DNA from: Moringa oleifera
Taxonomy: Eukaryota; Streptophyta; Magnoliopsida; Brassicales; Moringaceae
Direction of reading: 5' to 3'
NCBI GenBank assembly: GCA_021397835.1
Contig: JAJFZO010000407.1
Span: 6,262,001-6,326,000 of the forward strand
Length of the DNA: 64,000 nt
A program made the position numbers and the translations under genes. Of this stretch, positions 44,548-60,100 are shown one piece after another. The notes beneath the pieces were generated by a model. That model had not been told where the DNA came from and did no database searches. It saw only the letters and a program-made list of their open reading frames with translations. Position 1 is the stretch's first letter. Every line of letters begins with the position of its first letter.

Positions 44548-45114
44548 AGCAGTGAAATGGGTGCAGCAGATTATGCATTCATATCCTTAGGAGTCAAAAG
44601 CAAGTTTAAGTTAGGGTAAGCATCTATGTGCATGTGATGTTGGCGATACATTGTTATGTACTCTTTGAAAGTCTATAAGGTTGGGCACAAGCCCCTTAGG
44701 GTCACATTAATTAATTTACAGCTTAAGCCTTACTCTGCGACACATGCAAGAGAGCAGCATTAACATCAGCAACTTGTTTTTGCTCTTCAGCCAGTCATCA
44801 ATATATTAAAATTAAATACCATACAATGGAGGTACAGGTTCACTATTCATGCCTCCAGCATTCCCAATAACCATGGATGCCCTTGCTATGGCTTTACAAG
44901 GATGTGTGGCTGATCCCTCTATTGAGTACATGCGCATGCCAAAGTCTTCTGACCACAGCAGCATATACATTTCTGTATGTTAAAACTTTCTCTATGCACA
45001 ATGCAAGTTTCAGATATTTACAAAGGCCACGAAGTCATGTAGCAGGAGATGTCATTTGATCCCCTTATGAGAAGTTATGAGTCCCAGAGATTAGAAGTGA
45101 AAAAGTTGATGAGA
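44548..45114. other. Tail-to-tail spacer between HSFB3 and ABCA1
   Basis: About 570 bp between the stop codons of two convergent genes. It must hold both 3' UTRs and polyadenylation regions. No gene or repeat was recognised. Confidence 0.6.
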
Positions 45115-48100
45115 TCATGAATTGGCAGCAAAATGATTAAATATGGTTTCCAGAGTTGACTGGCTGATACTGTATTCTGCTATTCCTAGTTGATTTCTGT
45201 CAGATTGTAAGAGCATCAATGGGCTTTTTGAGAGAGAAAAGTTTATTTGTTCAGAAAAGAAAAGAAAAAAAAAAGGATCAGAGGAACATTTTGTATCCTA
45301 CCTGTTTCGTTCAAGGTGTCCAAAAGCATCTGCAAGCGACAGCCCTTCTCCATATGGTAACTGCAATTAAATTCAGAGTCATTTAACAATTGGATCGATG
45401 AAGCTAAACATGCATCAGCACTAAAGTTCCCACTCCCCACCAAAGAGAGAAGTACAGGATGTGGAAAAGAAAGGAAAAGGGGAAAAAAGACGAAGACCAC
45501 ACCCGCCTTTACCATGCAGATTCACACACCTATCCATTTTAGGACCACACTCACCAATTTACGGCTAGTCAGCTGATCCAGAATAAAGACCATTACCAGA
45601 CCAACATCACTAATATTTTCATTCTTACCTTTTGAATCTTCACTTTCTGGGATCAAGGACCTTCTCTTTGATGTCTAAGTATGTTTGAGGTTATAATGAA
45701 GCCTTACATGCTACAACAGCAGGTGGGATCATTTTTACCAGTTTCCAACTCACCTTTAGGTTTTGTGAAGCCTGGAAGAGCAAGGTTTTAACTATAATTG
45801 GATCTTCTAGCTAAACAATAAAATTTTTAGGAGATATCTCTTTAATTTTTCTTATAAATTCAAGAAACATACATAGATTATCATACAGTCTTATACTTCG
45901 TTCTTCACCACTAATTTAGCGTCAACAACATCAGAACCTTAACAAGCAACCATCATAGGAAATATGGCAACAGGAAGCACTGTGATTATATGCATGGGAG
46001 CTGCTATTAATTTACCTGGTATTTGACACTCAAGCCATTGCACCCCTGGAATATTGCACTGGGAAATGAAGATTGAATAAATGAATCTATCACTGAAAAC
46101 TTTTCTTTGGCTAGCCACCACTCACTGAACACTGGCAATGGTATACCACCTACACAACTCAACAGAAAAAATGTATTAGGAAAGCAACAGATAAATAACA
46201 GCAGTCATAATTTTTATGGTGTTTCCTGAGGGCACGTTTCTACAGCAAGAGTTTCATTTGACAACTCAGTTACTCATGGATCGTTAGCTCTCTAAGGTTC
46301 AATATTTTGAAGGAACGTTAGAAAATAATATAAGCATTAAATTTTTAAGACCTCAAATCACAGTTTTAAACAAAGCGTATCCTGAATAAATGGAGAAAAC
46401 AGGTTATTATATGCAAAAATTTCTGATACCTTCCCGAACCAACTGCTCTGATAATTGTTCACCAAAAAATCCATCATAAACAGGGGCAGAAGATATAAGT
46501 GACTTTATTCTTTCTTCATTTCCAAGCATGCTTCCAACAATGGTTATCATTTCTTTTGATAAGCTAATTTCTGCTACGGATGCATTCTCTTGTGTAATTG
46601 AGTCAATCCCCCGAATACAAACTTCAAGGTCACCAAGCAAACTTCTTTGGTGTAAAGGAATGTCAAAAATCCATCGTTGAATAATCTTGCAAAGATTCTC
46701 CAAATCTACAGAGCTGACTTCAGTAGGTTTAACCTGGGTAAAAGAATCATGAATGATATTGACCTTTATGGGATTTTGTGACTTTGAACAGATAGAAAAA
46801 CAACTTTACAAGTCATGAAATACCTCTAGCTCGAGATGGTTTCCATATCGTGTCTTCAAGTGCTGGGGACTGCCAATGCATCTTAGCCGGCCTCCGACCT
46901 AGAATAGAAGATAATGGTTCTATCAATAACAATGGAAGATTGGAAGTGTCTCAAAGTTTTAGGCTCTATAGCAAATCACTACCATTATTCCTATCCTGGT
47001 GCACAGGGCTTGGGCTTCATTCATGCTATGGGTAGTAAGGATGACTGCTGTCTTTCCTCGTCTGGTTGATAAGTGGGATATCACTTCCCACATGAATCGT
47101 TTGGCAATAGGATCCATACCTAAAGCAAAAGGCATTAAGTTAGAGACAACTGAAAAATCAAATGTTGTGACCATTATTTTACAGGAAATTGCAAAGTAAA
47201 ACGGCAATGGTTTTAAACAGAAAAGATACATTAAGAGGCAGCATTGACAGCATCAATATGGTGGTTTAGTGAGTATAGTTGATAAGATCACAAAAATAAA
47301 AGAATTGGTGGAAAGAAAAATCAGGATAGAACAAATGGGTTAGCAAAACAAGTAAGATTGGCAGGAATGTACAAGCAGGAACTAGAAATGCAACAATACT
47401 CGCAGCACTGAGAGAGAGGAGGGGGGGGGGGGGGGGGCAGCTGAGGTGTGTAGCAGTTGCAATCATCTTGATGGAGACAGCAGATGCAGCTGCAGCTGCA
47501 ATAGAGTGGATAATGGCAGGAGCAGCACAGACAGCGGCAGAAGCAACAGTTGTGGTGGAAGCAAAGTGGCAGTAAAAAGAGCTAATGAGTTGCCCCAGCT
47601 ATATTGTTGAATGCAACAAAATGGAGCAGGGGAAAAAAAAAAAAACAGTAATAAAATTTGCAACAGTAGTGGCCGTGAAACAGAGGTTGGTAGGGCCAAA
47701 AGCTTGACTGCACGAGTAATCAAAAAAGTTTGAATACCACATTTAGAACAGACCTTAATTTTATGATTATGCAAAATTCAACACCACTTTGATGTAATTC
47801 ATTCAAGCACATTTAGACAAGGTCTTGCTCAAGGCTAAACGGTCCTACTAATGCAAAACTGAGCACCCCGAATCAAAACTGAAAGCTAGCATGAAATATT
47901 CCAATAATAGCTTATCCTCAAGCAGTTTCTGAAAATCATAGGCCTTAGATTGAGAAGTTCACTACCACTAAGGTCATAGTTCAAATAAATATGAGCACCA
48001 GCATTTATTAAATCCTCCGAATGAGACCTAGTTCAGAAAGAAAATAGCAGAAGGCATATACCTGTGGACGGCTCATCAAGAATAACAATTGGAGGATCTC

Positions 48101-51100
48101 CAATCATTGCAATGGCAACTGATAATTTACGTTTGTTTCCTCCGCTAAGGGTAAATGATGGTTTGTTAGCATGCTTCAACAAATCAAACTCCACCAACTT
48201 TTCCATAGCCACCTGCATGTGGTAAAATGAATCAGAGGTTCACCAAGTACCGATGTATACCAGAATAATCTAGTAAACAATACAAAACTTCTACTGCCTC
48301 AGAAATCAAGGAGTCAGGTTGCGCTGAAAACTTGTTTGAGATGCGATCCTAATCTTGATCTGGGTGCAAGTGATTGTGCAAGTTCAGATCAGATCATCCA
48401 ACTTGTACATTCCATTTTAAGACCGCAACAAAAGGACTACGAAAGGGACAAGATGATGGTACAACCGATCTTTGCAATTAAATCAAAATTTACAATATTA
48501 AGTCCAATGAGGACAGTACTCCAGAATTAATCACCAGTTCAGGGCATAAGAAGGAGAAACAGTAATTATGTACTTCAAAGTGATAGACATACATCATTTA
48601 TTCTCTGATCTGAAACTCCTTTGATCCGAGCATAAAGCTCAAGGTGCTCCTTGACAGTCAGATGATCCAATAAAGCATCGAATTGGGGGCAATATCCAAT
48701 CTGTGTCCCATGCATGCAATAAAACAAGTCAGATAGATGAACAACTCACTGGACTTGAATTCAATCAGAAACGACATAACAAAGGAACCAAGACATACAT
48801 GACGACGAGCAGCCTTGGGATTAGAACTTATGTCTTTGCCAAAAATAAAAGCAGTGCCATTTGTTGGAGTTTCTTCTCCTGTTGTGAGAGTATATAGTTC
48901 AGAAAGTAAGAAAGAAATATCTTTAAGAAATTTCATTCAATAATCCAAACAGACCACATGAATTTAAATGGAAAAGCAGATGAAGTTACATTCCATATCA
49001 TGTAAATTAACATTTAATGCTAGTGAATTAAGGAAACAGTAAAGCACCAAAGAAGAGAATAATTGCAGACAGTATCATCCACAGCACAGGTAGTCGTTTC
49101 TCCAGAATAGGTTCCTTCTTTGTAGTGCATAAGCAATCAGTTATTGTTTATTATCTAAATGTTGTAGGAACACAATTATGAATAGGATATGAATCAGATT
49201 ACCATATTGTACTCCTGGTCTAGAACTCTTTCACATACCAGATAGCATTGACAGAGTAGTAGTCTTTCCAGCTCCATTTGTTCCTAAAAAGCCAAAACAT
49301 TCTCCTGCTTGAACTGAGAAGGTTAATGAATGCACAGCTACTTTCATGCCATAATGCTTTCCTCCAGGATAGACCTGTAATTAGTAATAGATATGACAAA
49401 CATGACAAAATAATTTGGTCTTCTATGAGTCTACATATTGAAGAAAAGAACAATTATAAAATACCTTCCGAAGATTTTGCAAGTAGATAATAGCATTTTC
49501 TATGGAACCTGACAGTATCCTATTTCTTTCAGTTTGCACATCTATATCTTCCTCAAGATGAGGAGCACCAATCTCTGAGGAAGATTTTATAAGGGGTTCT
49601 AAATGACTGGAAGAAATGACACGCTGGAGACTTTTGATACTCTTCCACCATTCCTTAATTGAGGTAAGAGCCAATTTGTCGGAAGGCAAGAGTTCAAGCC
49701 CAAGTGCTAACATGAAGTAACATATGCTCTGCCTCAAGTAACAAAATGTAATCAGAAAAGAGCAAGATCAAAATTCAACATACTATATATATATATATTT
49801 TTTCAATCAGAAAAAGTATCATAAATGACATATACATACAATAATATTTCAATTTTCCAAATGCATTTAGAGGAAAAATAGAGTTACAATGCCATGCTCA
49901 AGATTTGGCATGTCAACTAATACGGCAGAGTAGATGATGAATTGCCAAAAAGCTAAATGAGGATCTGCATCTCCGTGTAGAACACCCAAAATATTAAATT
50001 AAATTTTCAAATAAATAAACAAAATAAGTAAACTGAACTTTCTATTTAATTTTTCCATGGCAGTTCAATGAAGCATAAACATTCCATGAGCTGATGTATG
50101 AGCTGTTGTCATACGGGAAGTTTACATGTAGATTCAGCCTCATGCAAAGAACTTGCGCTAGATAGAACAGTCAATTCCATAAGGCACAAAAACTAGTATT
50201 TTCCTGACATACGGATAGCATAAACAAGAATCCAGCCAAACTGAGGAAAGGATTCACCTCAACACCAAGATAACAAATGGAAGCGCCGGTAACATTCCAA
50301 TCAAACACCCCATTAGTTGATTTGTCTTTCATCCCTTGCCGTAGAAGGGCCAGCGAAGCAAGTCCATCAGCAAAGCAAAATCCTGGTGATAGTCTGAAGA
50401 AATTCTGGAGAAGGATACAAAGGTTCAAAGGCTAAGAAGTTTATTATCATGAAATGCATGTTGTGGAATACTCGAGCATAAATGTTTTGAAAGACAACTT
50501 CAAGCATAAGAACAACTCTTTTTGCTCATTCATGTTATTCTGGAAAAAAAAGGAAAAAAAAAAAAAGGAACATGTATGATCAGTGTCCTATAGTTTACAT
50601 GATAGGAGAATGTTAGAGAACCAACTCAAGAGAAAGGCAGGCAGCAGAAATGATCCCACTTATCTAAGACAAGCAACCCCACAGAAGTTGATCTTGGAAA
50701 ATCAAACAATTGTCCTCATGGAATTCATTCTTTACGAATAGATACAACGGTGGTGGCACCTACTCATATTCTCCTATTTGATTTATTTACCCTCTCGTTC
50801 AATACAAGTCTCTGAGTTATATGTCCATCAGTCTTTCATTAAGCATGTTCTCAAGAAGAACTTTACAACATCAAGGGGAAGGGGGAAGTGAGAGAAACCA
50901 AGCTGTCAGACCTTGACCCTAGTGGCTAGCAATGGATTATTAACTACATTTTTAAATGATATATAGATTTGCAAACAAGCAGTAGTAATTGATGTTCATA
51001 TACAAAAAGACTATAAACAAAATTTATTACTATTTGAAAAGATCTCATTCATAAAGTACAACAAATATGTCACCATAAAAACTTTTATTGAAAGATATCA

Positions 51101-54100
51101 ACAATAATGGTTGACTATCAGGTGAGACAATGGGGTAGGGACCTACCACAGGTCCAAGTTGTGAGGATTGAACATAAAACATGCAAAATAGGAATCGAAG
51201 GAGATCAGATAGGATCAAGGTGGATCACTGAGTAGGGAAGGCAAAAGCGATCATCATTAGTGATGAGTTTGAGTGGTTAAGAGGATGCATGGTGCAACTG
51301 ATGTATGAGAAGGGCTAATCACCATGGATTAGGAAGAGACGAGAAGGAAAGTAGGGTAGTGCTTTTGATGATTGGATCTAATCATCAATTCAAAGGATGA
51401 TGGAGATCAATGAGGATCAAACGAGGACGCCACTGATTTTGGATGGTGGGGATGGTTTTGGGTGGTAGAATTTGCTAAATGGGATTCAGAAGGAAAACGG
51501 AAGGACGTCGATGCTGTTTAGGGAGGAGAAAGGAGATGCCAGTATGACGGTGTCAATGAGAGATGATGGGAACCGATGAGTGGTGATGAACAAAATAGAC
51601 TGTTCATTATGCAAGTGTGAATTTCGACATAGGATACTAGAGGAATGATGGGTTAGAAAGTAAGGGTAGAACGAGAGCGGATGACTGGGGAGGGAGAGGT
51701 GATGGAGCTATGATGGGATAATTTAGGCAGGTCAAAAGGAGGATTCCGAGCAAAGAAGATGATATGTGTCGAGTCGGGTCAGCTTTGGGATCGAGTAATC
51801 AAATTGCGTAAAAAGCCCAATAATGTGGGCTGTTTAAGATGGGTCTGAGTCATGCGTCCTGAGCCCCATGAAACGTTGGGCCGAAGGCAGGTATTAAGAA
51901 GCAGATAGTTGGTAAATCAAGTTCAAGTGACCTGACGACAAGCAGAGGGCAAGTGAGCTATTTGCTGAAGAAATTGATGTGGGAAATGACGACGAACATT
52001 GGTGAAATGGCGAGTCCGACAGGAGATATGGTAGTATTTGGAAGGTTTGTAGGCGGAGGGTAAGCTAGGCCCAACGCAGTAAATCCGAGGATCGGTGTTG
52101 AGATTGATGGCTGTGCATCGATGATAAAAGAGGGATGAAACAATACAAAGGAAGGTGACACGATGCTCTGTGCGAGTAATTCATTGGGAGCAAACCTTTA
52201 TTCGGAGGTGGAGGTTGTATTAGGTGCGCGAGGAAGATCAACAAAGAATGCAAATGATGTTGTTGTTACGAATGTGTTATTGGGCTGTCCGAAGCCACAC
52301 GAAGTGAGAGACACGTGGAAGGCAAGCCGAACTAAAAGGAAGATGTGTAGGGTGGAAGGAAGGGAAGATACAGAGGCTATGGAGGAGGCGTATATCCGTC
52401 AAGCACGACCAACATGTCAATATAGATATGCCAGGAGAGGAGTTTGGAGAAAGAAAAATTCAACATGATGGAGGTCAAAGATACCTAAGGAAAGACAATG
52501 GTACGTTTTCAGGGAGAATCCAATGGTGGAATGACAGAGAGTAAGGAGGTAGGTCGCATAGTGGGGATGGATATTGAGCCGGAAGCACCAAGAGAATGGG
52601 CACAAGTTGCTCCGGTGGAAGAGCAGAGGAAAAAAACAAGGTAGAACGTGATGCAGGGCCAAAACAAAGTGGGATGACTTGGACAGAAAAAAAGGATGGG
52701 AGGCAACAAATGATCTTAAAGAAAGTGATGCAAACAATGAACAAAATTGCTAAGACAATGGGGATTTCTTTTATAGGTTTTGAGGAAGAAGCTTGTGCAT
52801 TATTCAAAGAAACAAAAACGAGGCGCAAGGAAGAGAAAGTAACCAAGGAAGGAAGGAGTCTAAAAAAGCAGAGGACATGGGGACCCACTTAGAGAGTTGA
52901 AGTGGCTAGCTTTTTTCATTAATTATGAGAGGAGTAAGAAAGAGGAAGTTTTGATTTAAATGATGTTTAAAATCATTTCATGGAATGTGAGGGGGTTGAA
53001 TAGTATTGAAAAGCAAGTATTGGTTAAGCACGCATCGAGAGGTTCAAAAGCGAAGGTGGTTTGTTTGCAAGAAACTAAAATGGAAGAGATGACTGAGGGA
53101 ATTGTGAGAAGTGTGTAGAGGACTAGGGCGGTGAGGTGGCAAATGCTGCCGGCTAAAGGATGCTCAGAAGGCATTTTACTTATTTGGAATGATAGAACAA
53201 GTTGATGAATTAATAGTTAGTGCGAAAAGGAGTTAATCTCCATTCTGTTACACAGGGAGGAGAGTGGGATGTTATGAGAAGAATTAAGGGAAGCTAGGAG
53301 GTGAGGGAACTGACCATGGGTGATGAGAAGGAACTTTAATATGATACTTTATGCGCATGATAGAACGAGTAGTGGTGAGGTTCAACAGAAATGAGGGCTT
53401 TTCATAATATACTTACTGAGTTGGAGATGAGGGCTTTCCATAATATACTTGGTTTAGTTTGAGAGACAATCCAAATCACAGTGATAGCTAATGCTTAAAA
53501 TAGAAGCTGAGGGTATGAAATAGGAAGAAAGTGGACAATGTGGCTACAAATAAGATGCGATTGTGGGGCGAGTTGGCCCATCTAGATGCAAGAGTGATGA
53601 GAGGGGAACGCACTAATGAACTCATTGCTCAGTTGGGTGATAAAGCAAAAAAGTGGGTGGCTTATATGGAGATGGAAGAGATCTCATGGTGATAGAGGTC
53701 TAGAGCTTGATGGTTAAAACAGAATGGTCATAACACAATTTTTTGATGGGGTTGCTAACGGTCACAAAAGGCAGACTCGTTAGTGATAAATGAGGAAAAG
53801 GTGAAGGACCCTGCACATGTAAAATAGCAAATCAGTAGCTTTTATCAAAAGTTGTATACTAAGGATCAAGATTGGAGACCGAGTTTGGATGGATTAGAGT
53901 TCAGAGAGATTGGCGGATTGAAAGACTTTTCCTAAAGGATAGGATACAGTGTGCTCTGATAGATTGTGGGGAAGGAAGAGGGGGACAAGGCACTTGGACC
54001 AGATGGTTTCACTATGGCTTTCCTTAAGAACCAATGGGAGACTATGAAAGATGACATTGTATAATTATTTCAGGAATTTCATGAGACCAAAAAATTTGTG

Positions 54101-57100
54101 AGTTCGTTAAACACCACTTTTATTTTGATTCCAAAGAAATCAGGGGCTTGTAATTTAAGAGAGTTTTGACCTATCAGTTTGCTTAGAAGTATTTATAAGG
54201 TGATCGCAAAGGTGCTAGCCACGAGACTATGTGAGTGGTGGATACTGTGGTAAGTCTTACACAAAATGAATTTTTTAAGGGACAATAAATTTTAGATGCA
54301 ACATTTATCGCTAATGAAGTAGTTGATAATCAGATTAAAAAAGGAGCACCAAGTGTTATATGTAAACTTGATATGGAGAAGGTGTACGATTGTGTTACAT
54401 GAGAATTTTTATTGTATTTGTTAAGGAGGGTAGAATGTGGAAAATGTTGGTGTAGATGGATAGAGAGATGTATTTCGTCAACCACTTTTTTTGTCCTAGT
54501 GGATGATAGTTCGACTAGATTCTTCAAAGCAAGTGGAGGTTTAAGACAGGATCATCCTCCATCTCCCCTTTTTTTCATTTCGGTGATGGAAGCGTTGGAT
54601 AGAATGTTGGTAAGGGCAATTTGAGCTAGTTTCCTGATAGGTTTATCAGTGGGGCGAAGGGAGAATGAGGTGGAGGTGTCTTACCTCTTATTTGTAGATG
54701 ATACCATCTTTTTTTTTTTTGATAGGCGGATGAAAATCAACTTGAAATTTGAGATGTGTTCTACTTGGTTTTGAGGCAATCTCATGTTTGAGGGTGAACT
54801 CGAGGAAAAGTGAGCCCATTACCATTGGAGAGGGCGTGGATGGTAAGGGTCTAACTAGTACACTGGGATGTAGGCTCGGAGCTTTGCCCATGAAATATAT
54901 AAGGTTGCCACTAAAAGATAGGCACAAGGATAAAGTCCTATGGAATTCGATTGTGGAGCCTTTTGAAAAGACACTGGTAGGTTGAAAGAGCTTGTATTTA
55001 TTCAAGGGTGAGAAATCGACTCTTATTAAAAGCACTTTGTCTAGTTCGTCAGTGTGCTTTGTCTCTTTTTCCTGTTCCATAGGAGATTTGCAGCCAAATT
55101 GAAGAAACTACAAAAATAATTTTTTTGGGGTAGTTTGGGAAAAAAATTTAAATATCACTTGGATGGGGGAGGACCATCCAAAAATCTATGGAAGAAATAG
55201 GGTTGGACATTAAGCTGCTAGAGAAATTTAATGTAGCTTTATTGGGGAAATGGTTATGGAGATTTTTGGTAAAGCGGGATAATATGTGGCAGCAGGTGGA
55301 AGGAGGAGGGTGGACGACGATGGCAGGAAATGAATCATATGGATGTAGGATTTGGAAGGCGATATGAAAGGTATGGGTCAAGATTGAACCATGGGTGGGT
55401 TTTAGAGGAGAGGGTGTTAGGTGAGGTTTTGGAGGGATGTTTGGTGTGGTGACAAACTGCTTGCATGCGAATTTTCGGGGCTCTATATTTTGACGTGTAA
55501 TAAAGAGGTACGGCTGAGTGGCTATGCGAGATGGAGGGATGGAATAGTGTCATGAAAGATAAAATTTACAAAGGATGCAGAGGATTGGGAGGTGGATGTG
55601 TTTGAAAGGCTTTTTGAAAGGATTTATGCAATCCACCGAAAGGGCAAATGAGGATGAATGGAGGGGAGATATCACAAAACAGTATTGGATTAAATCTTGT
55701 TTCATAGTGTTAGAAAGATTACAACAACGACTATGTGGGGTTCGATGGTTTCCATGAAAGCTTATTTCTTAGGTCAATGCCTTACCAAAGGTGGCTTTCT
55801 TTACTTGGAGGTGGCATGGGGTAAACCCTAGCCATTGACAATTTACAAAAGAGAGGAAAGGTGATGATAAATAGAAGTTTTCTTTGTAAGCAACGAGGAG
55901 AGTCGATAATCATGTTCTACTATGGTGCAATTGGTCCAAGGGTATTTGGGATTTGGGTGTTGTCTGTATTGTGGCAGCAATGGGTGGTGGTTGCATTGAT
56001 TGTGGAGGAGTTGACAGCTTGGCATGGTATGATGGTGCCTAAAGCCAAGAGAAAAACAGTACGACTAATTCCTTAAGCTATTTTTTGGTTGCTCTGAAAC
56101 GAGAGGAATAAAAGAGCTTTTGGTGGGTGTAAACGCCAATTGAGATGATCAAGGATAGATTAGGGTTTTGAATTTTTGAAAAACAGGTAAACATGGTGTG
56201 AATGGGGTGTATTTGGTGGAGCTATTAGAACTCCTATTATGTACTTAAATTTGTATAAGGTAAAACACCTTAAGTGCTCCATTTTATACTAATACATTTT
56301 TGTTTCCGTTAAAAAAAAAGAGAGAATAAATATGAGGTAAGTAATATTCAACAATAAAGGTTGAATATTGGGTGTTAATATTCAACAATAAAAGCTGAAT
56401 ATTTGGTGTATAAATAGAGGCGATTGGGTCAATGTTTCAATTAAGGAAAGTAGTTAAGGTGAGTGATTTTGTACAACTATTACAATTATTTGTTTCCTTG
56501 AATAGCTTATTTTTCCTATAAATTTATGCATTGTAACCTTCCCAAGGAGAGTGAAATATGATACATTCTTTTTTTCATATTCTCAGACATGGTGTCATAG
56601 TTCTTATGGTCCTTTTTGAGAAAAAAAAAATCTTAAATGTCCCCAACTTGCTTTTGCCTAAAATACAACTTTTATCCACAACTTTAGCAAAGAGTAGATG
56701 GATCATCTTTTGAAGTTGTTGAAACCTTACTCAAATTTGTTGGGTACTCCTAATGCTTCTCTTGCTCAAACAGGTAGTAAATCAAATGCTTTATGTTGTT
56801 ATTTTCCTTATTCCACTCCTTGGATCATTGACTGAGGAGCCTCTAATTAAATAAGTTCTTCACATTTGTTTCATACCTATTAACCTTGTTCTGATCATGA
56901 AAAGTTCGTACAATAGATGGTTCTTATTCTCCCACAATAGGTAAAAGTTTGGTAAATCTATCTAAAACCAGTACTTCAGAGACTAAGTTAGCAAGTACCC
57001 TCTTATTAGTCAATAAACTATCCAAAGACACCAATTGTCATATCATCCTTCTTGAATCTCATTATGTTTTTTACGACCAAAGCTTTGTGAAGATGACCGA

Positions 57101-60100
57101 CGATGTTAGAATGACAGTTGGTATTTACTTTTTGAGGATGAAGACCCTAAGAATAAAAAAGCTCAAGGTATAAGTAGTATTAGCTTATCCCCATTAAGGA
57201 TTACATAATACTTTTGATAGTATACACTAGGGCATCATAGTTCTCTTTATCTTAAAAAACTATTTCCTAACTTATTTCGTGGTTTGGATTGTTCTAAGTT
57301 TCATTGTGAAAAATGAATTTTTATCAAAAAGTCATAGAACTATTTAGTCTTCAAGGCTTTATCAAGCCTCAATACCTTTTTACTTAAAAAAAAAAAATTT
57401 ATGACTTATTGACGATCATAATCGTTTATGTTGGGTTTATTTGATGAGATAAGAACTTAAAAATTTTTATTTGACGGTTGAAACTGAGTTTTAAACTAAA
57501 ATTAGTGTTCTTCATACTAACAATGGAACTAAATATTTTAAAGCCACTTTAGGACGCACTTTGGACTTCCAAATTACCTTCCATGACAATATACTCGTTT
57601 CTCCCTATCCAGAGCCACTTACTAACCTTTTGTAATAATCATTTATGAAAAACAACTTGGTGTTATTCTCCCTCCAAGGTATTGTGTATGGATCATTCCT
57701 ATTCGCTCTAAAAGTGTATATTTTTTCAAAGAAGTGTCCCATCATATTTATATCCTAATCAGTGTTAATCTGCCCCCTATGGATAAGTATTCCCTCTTCT
57801 ATCTTGCTAGTTTCTTTTCAACTCTTCCCACCACCTCATTCCAAATTTTTCTCTCCTTGTGCTTTGCTCCCAAAGGCAATCCCACGTACTATATTAAAAG
57901 TGATCCCATCTTGCAATCAAAAGATCTTGTAAGGCACTCCCCATCAACTCCTACCCCAACAGAATCAACTCATTCTTCTTTAAGTTTACCTTCAAAGCAC
58001 AAAAGAACACATCTCACATGATTTGTTGTTCTTTCTCTACACCACAAGACAAAATAGTGTCATCTGCATACAATAAGTGTGATACTATTATCACTCTCCT
58101 CTCCCTGCCCACCTTAAACCTTTCAATAAGATTTTCTTAGACTACTGCACTCATCCTAAGATTAAGAGCCTCTATGATAGGGGTAAAAAAGAGATGAGAC
58201 AAAAGACCTCCTGTCTTAGGCCTCTAGAATCCCTAAAGAATTGTGTTGGACCACCCATTCGCTAACACTAAGAAAGATGTAGCAGTAATGCATCTCATGA
58301 TCCACTAGCAACACTGGCCCCCACACCCCACCTTCTCAGCATGTACGTCACAAACCCTTAAGACACATGATCATAGGCCTTTTCTATGTCCAATTTACAA
58401 ATGACCCCTTTCTCTCCTGATTTCAAGTGATAGTCCACCACCTCATTAGCTATCACGGCCGCATCCACGATCTATCTTTCTTTCACAAAAGCATTTTGAT
58501 CAACGCTAATCACTTTATCCACTACCGCTCTGAGTCTAGTAGCCAACACCTTAACAAGAAGCTTGTACACAGTGCCGATCAAACTGATAAGATAAAAATC
58601 ATTAATATTGTACGCCCATTTTCCTTTGGGATGAGCACCACAAAGGCAGAGTTTAGTAAGACACAAACTTCCTAGTCTTATGAAACTCCTTGAGCATCAC
58701 CATGATCTCACCTTTAATAATGCTCTGTTGACTCTTCAAGAAAGCCATAAAAAAACTATTCGGTCCAGGTGCTACCTCCTCCGTTTCAAATGATCTTTTT
58801 ATCCAACCTTGACCGTTACCATAGATATGATCAAAAGACAAACCATCCAATGTGGGACTCCAATCATATTCTTCCTCATGCAACTCACAATAGTCTTTAC
58901 TATTTTTTTTAAGCTCTCTTTACCTCTCAATCACTACACCCTTAATTTCCAAAGCACTAATGACATCCTCCTCCTCCAAAGGTAGATCAATTAATTTAAG
59001 TTCCATAATAACATCCTCAAAAACACTCCGACACACTCCTCCTCTCCCCGTTCTCTCGTATTCAGACAAAACCTCATTAAAATCCCTGCCTATATCACCC
59101 ATGACAATCACCAATTCCTTATGCATTCCATCAATTACTCCCGAAGATATATACGGCTCTCTCATTCCACATGCCTATATATCCCAGTGAACACCATTTC
59201 AATCCGTTATCCTTCATTCCCAAAACGCATGATAAACTCTCTCTTAATGCATTCTTCTACATAACTACAAACCCCTCCATTCCACATAATAACAATTTCC
59301 TTTGAGCTCCCCCTAGATGACAATGCCTTCCACTCCACTCCTCCATTGTTCTACAAACATCTTACTATACTATCATCCATCCCCTCAATTTTTGTCCATT
59401 GTAAGCATATCACATCCGTTTTTTACTTAACATGTGTTTGATTATCGCCCTCTTTTTTTTAGAATTGTTAAGTCCCTCCACATTCCAAGATATGATCCTA
59501 AGCATGTTTAGCCTCCTTAAGCTCTAGATCCCTTCTCCTCTCTATATCAGTGATAATCGCATTGGTTTGTTCATCCTAATGACCACTGGTCAATCCCACT
59601 CTGTACATGAATTCTACCTAAATTCTTTGCTACCTTTGTTGATATCACCTGCTGTCACTCATCAAATCTAAATATTGTCCCACTCCTATTTTTGCCTGTA
59701 CTATAACTATCTTCCTTTGTTCACATTGTTTACTGTTATTTAATTCAACTGTTGCAACTATGTTTCCCTAGCTTGCATCAGTTAATAGCTTGCTACCTTC
59801 TTCGATGAAGATTAGCCCTATTGCCACTGCACTGTCCTCAACCTCTGATACCTTGGCCTTCCCCTATCCATACCCTTATTTCTCCGCCCATATCAAAATT
59901 TTAGTTCCACCTCTCCCTCCTTTATTCTTTTGTAATGATCAAACGTATCCCTGCCTTCATCAAAGCTAATATTGACTTATTAGCCCCTTTGATCAAATCA
60001 TCACTGCCACCTTTACTTAATAACCCAGTCCTTACTACTCGCCTACGCTCCATCCTTTCCCTTTTTATTAGTAAACATCTCCCTATTTCCTCAAACCTAG

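Noticed and set aside
45243..45515. 90-codon minus-strand frame near the ABCA1 3' end
   Set aside because: It overlaps the real ABCA1 exon 45302-45360 and otherwise reads through its introns.
52417..52888. Minus-strand open frames over the LINE 5' region
   Set aside because: They are reverse shadows of purine-rich LINE ORF1 sequence, giving Phe/Ser/Leu-rich translations without domain content.
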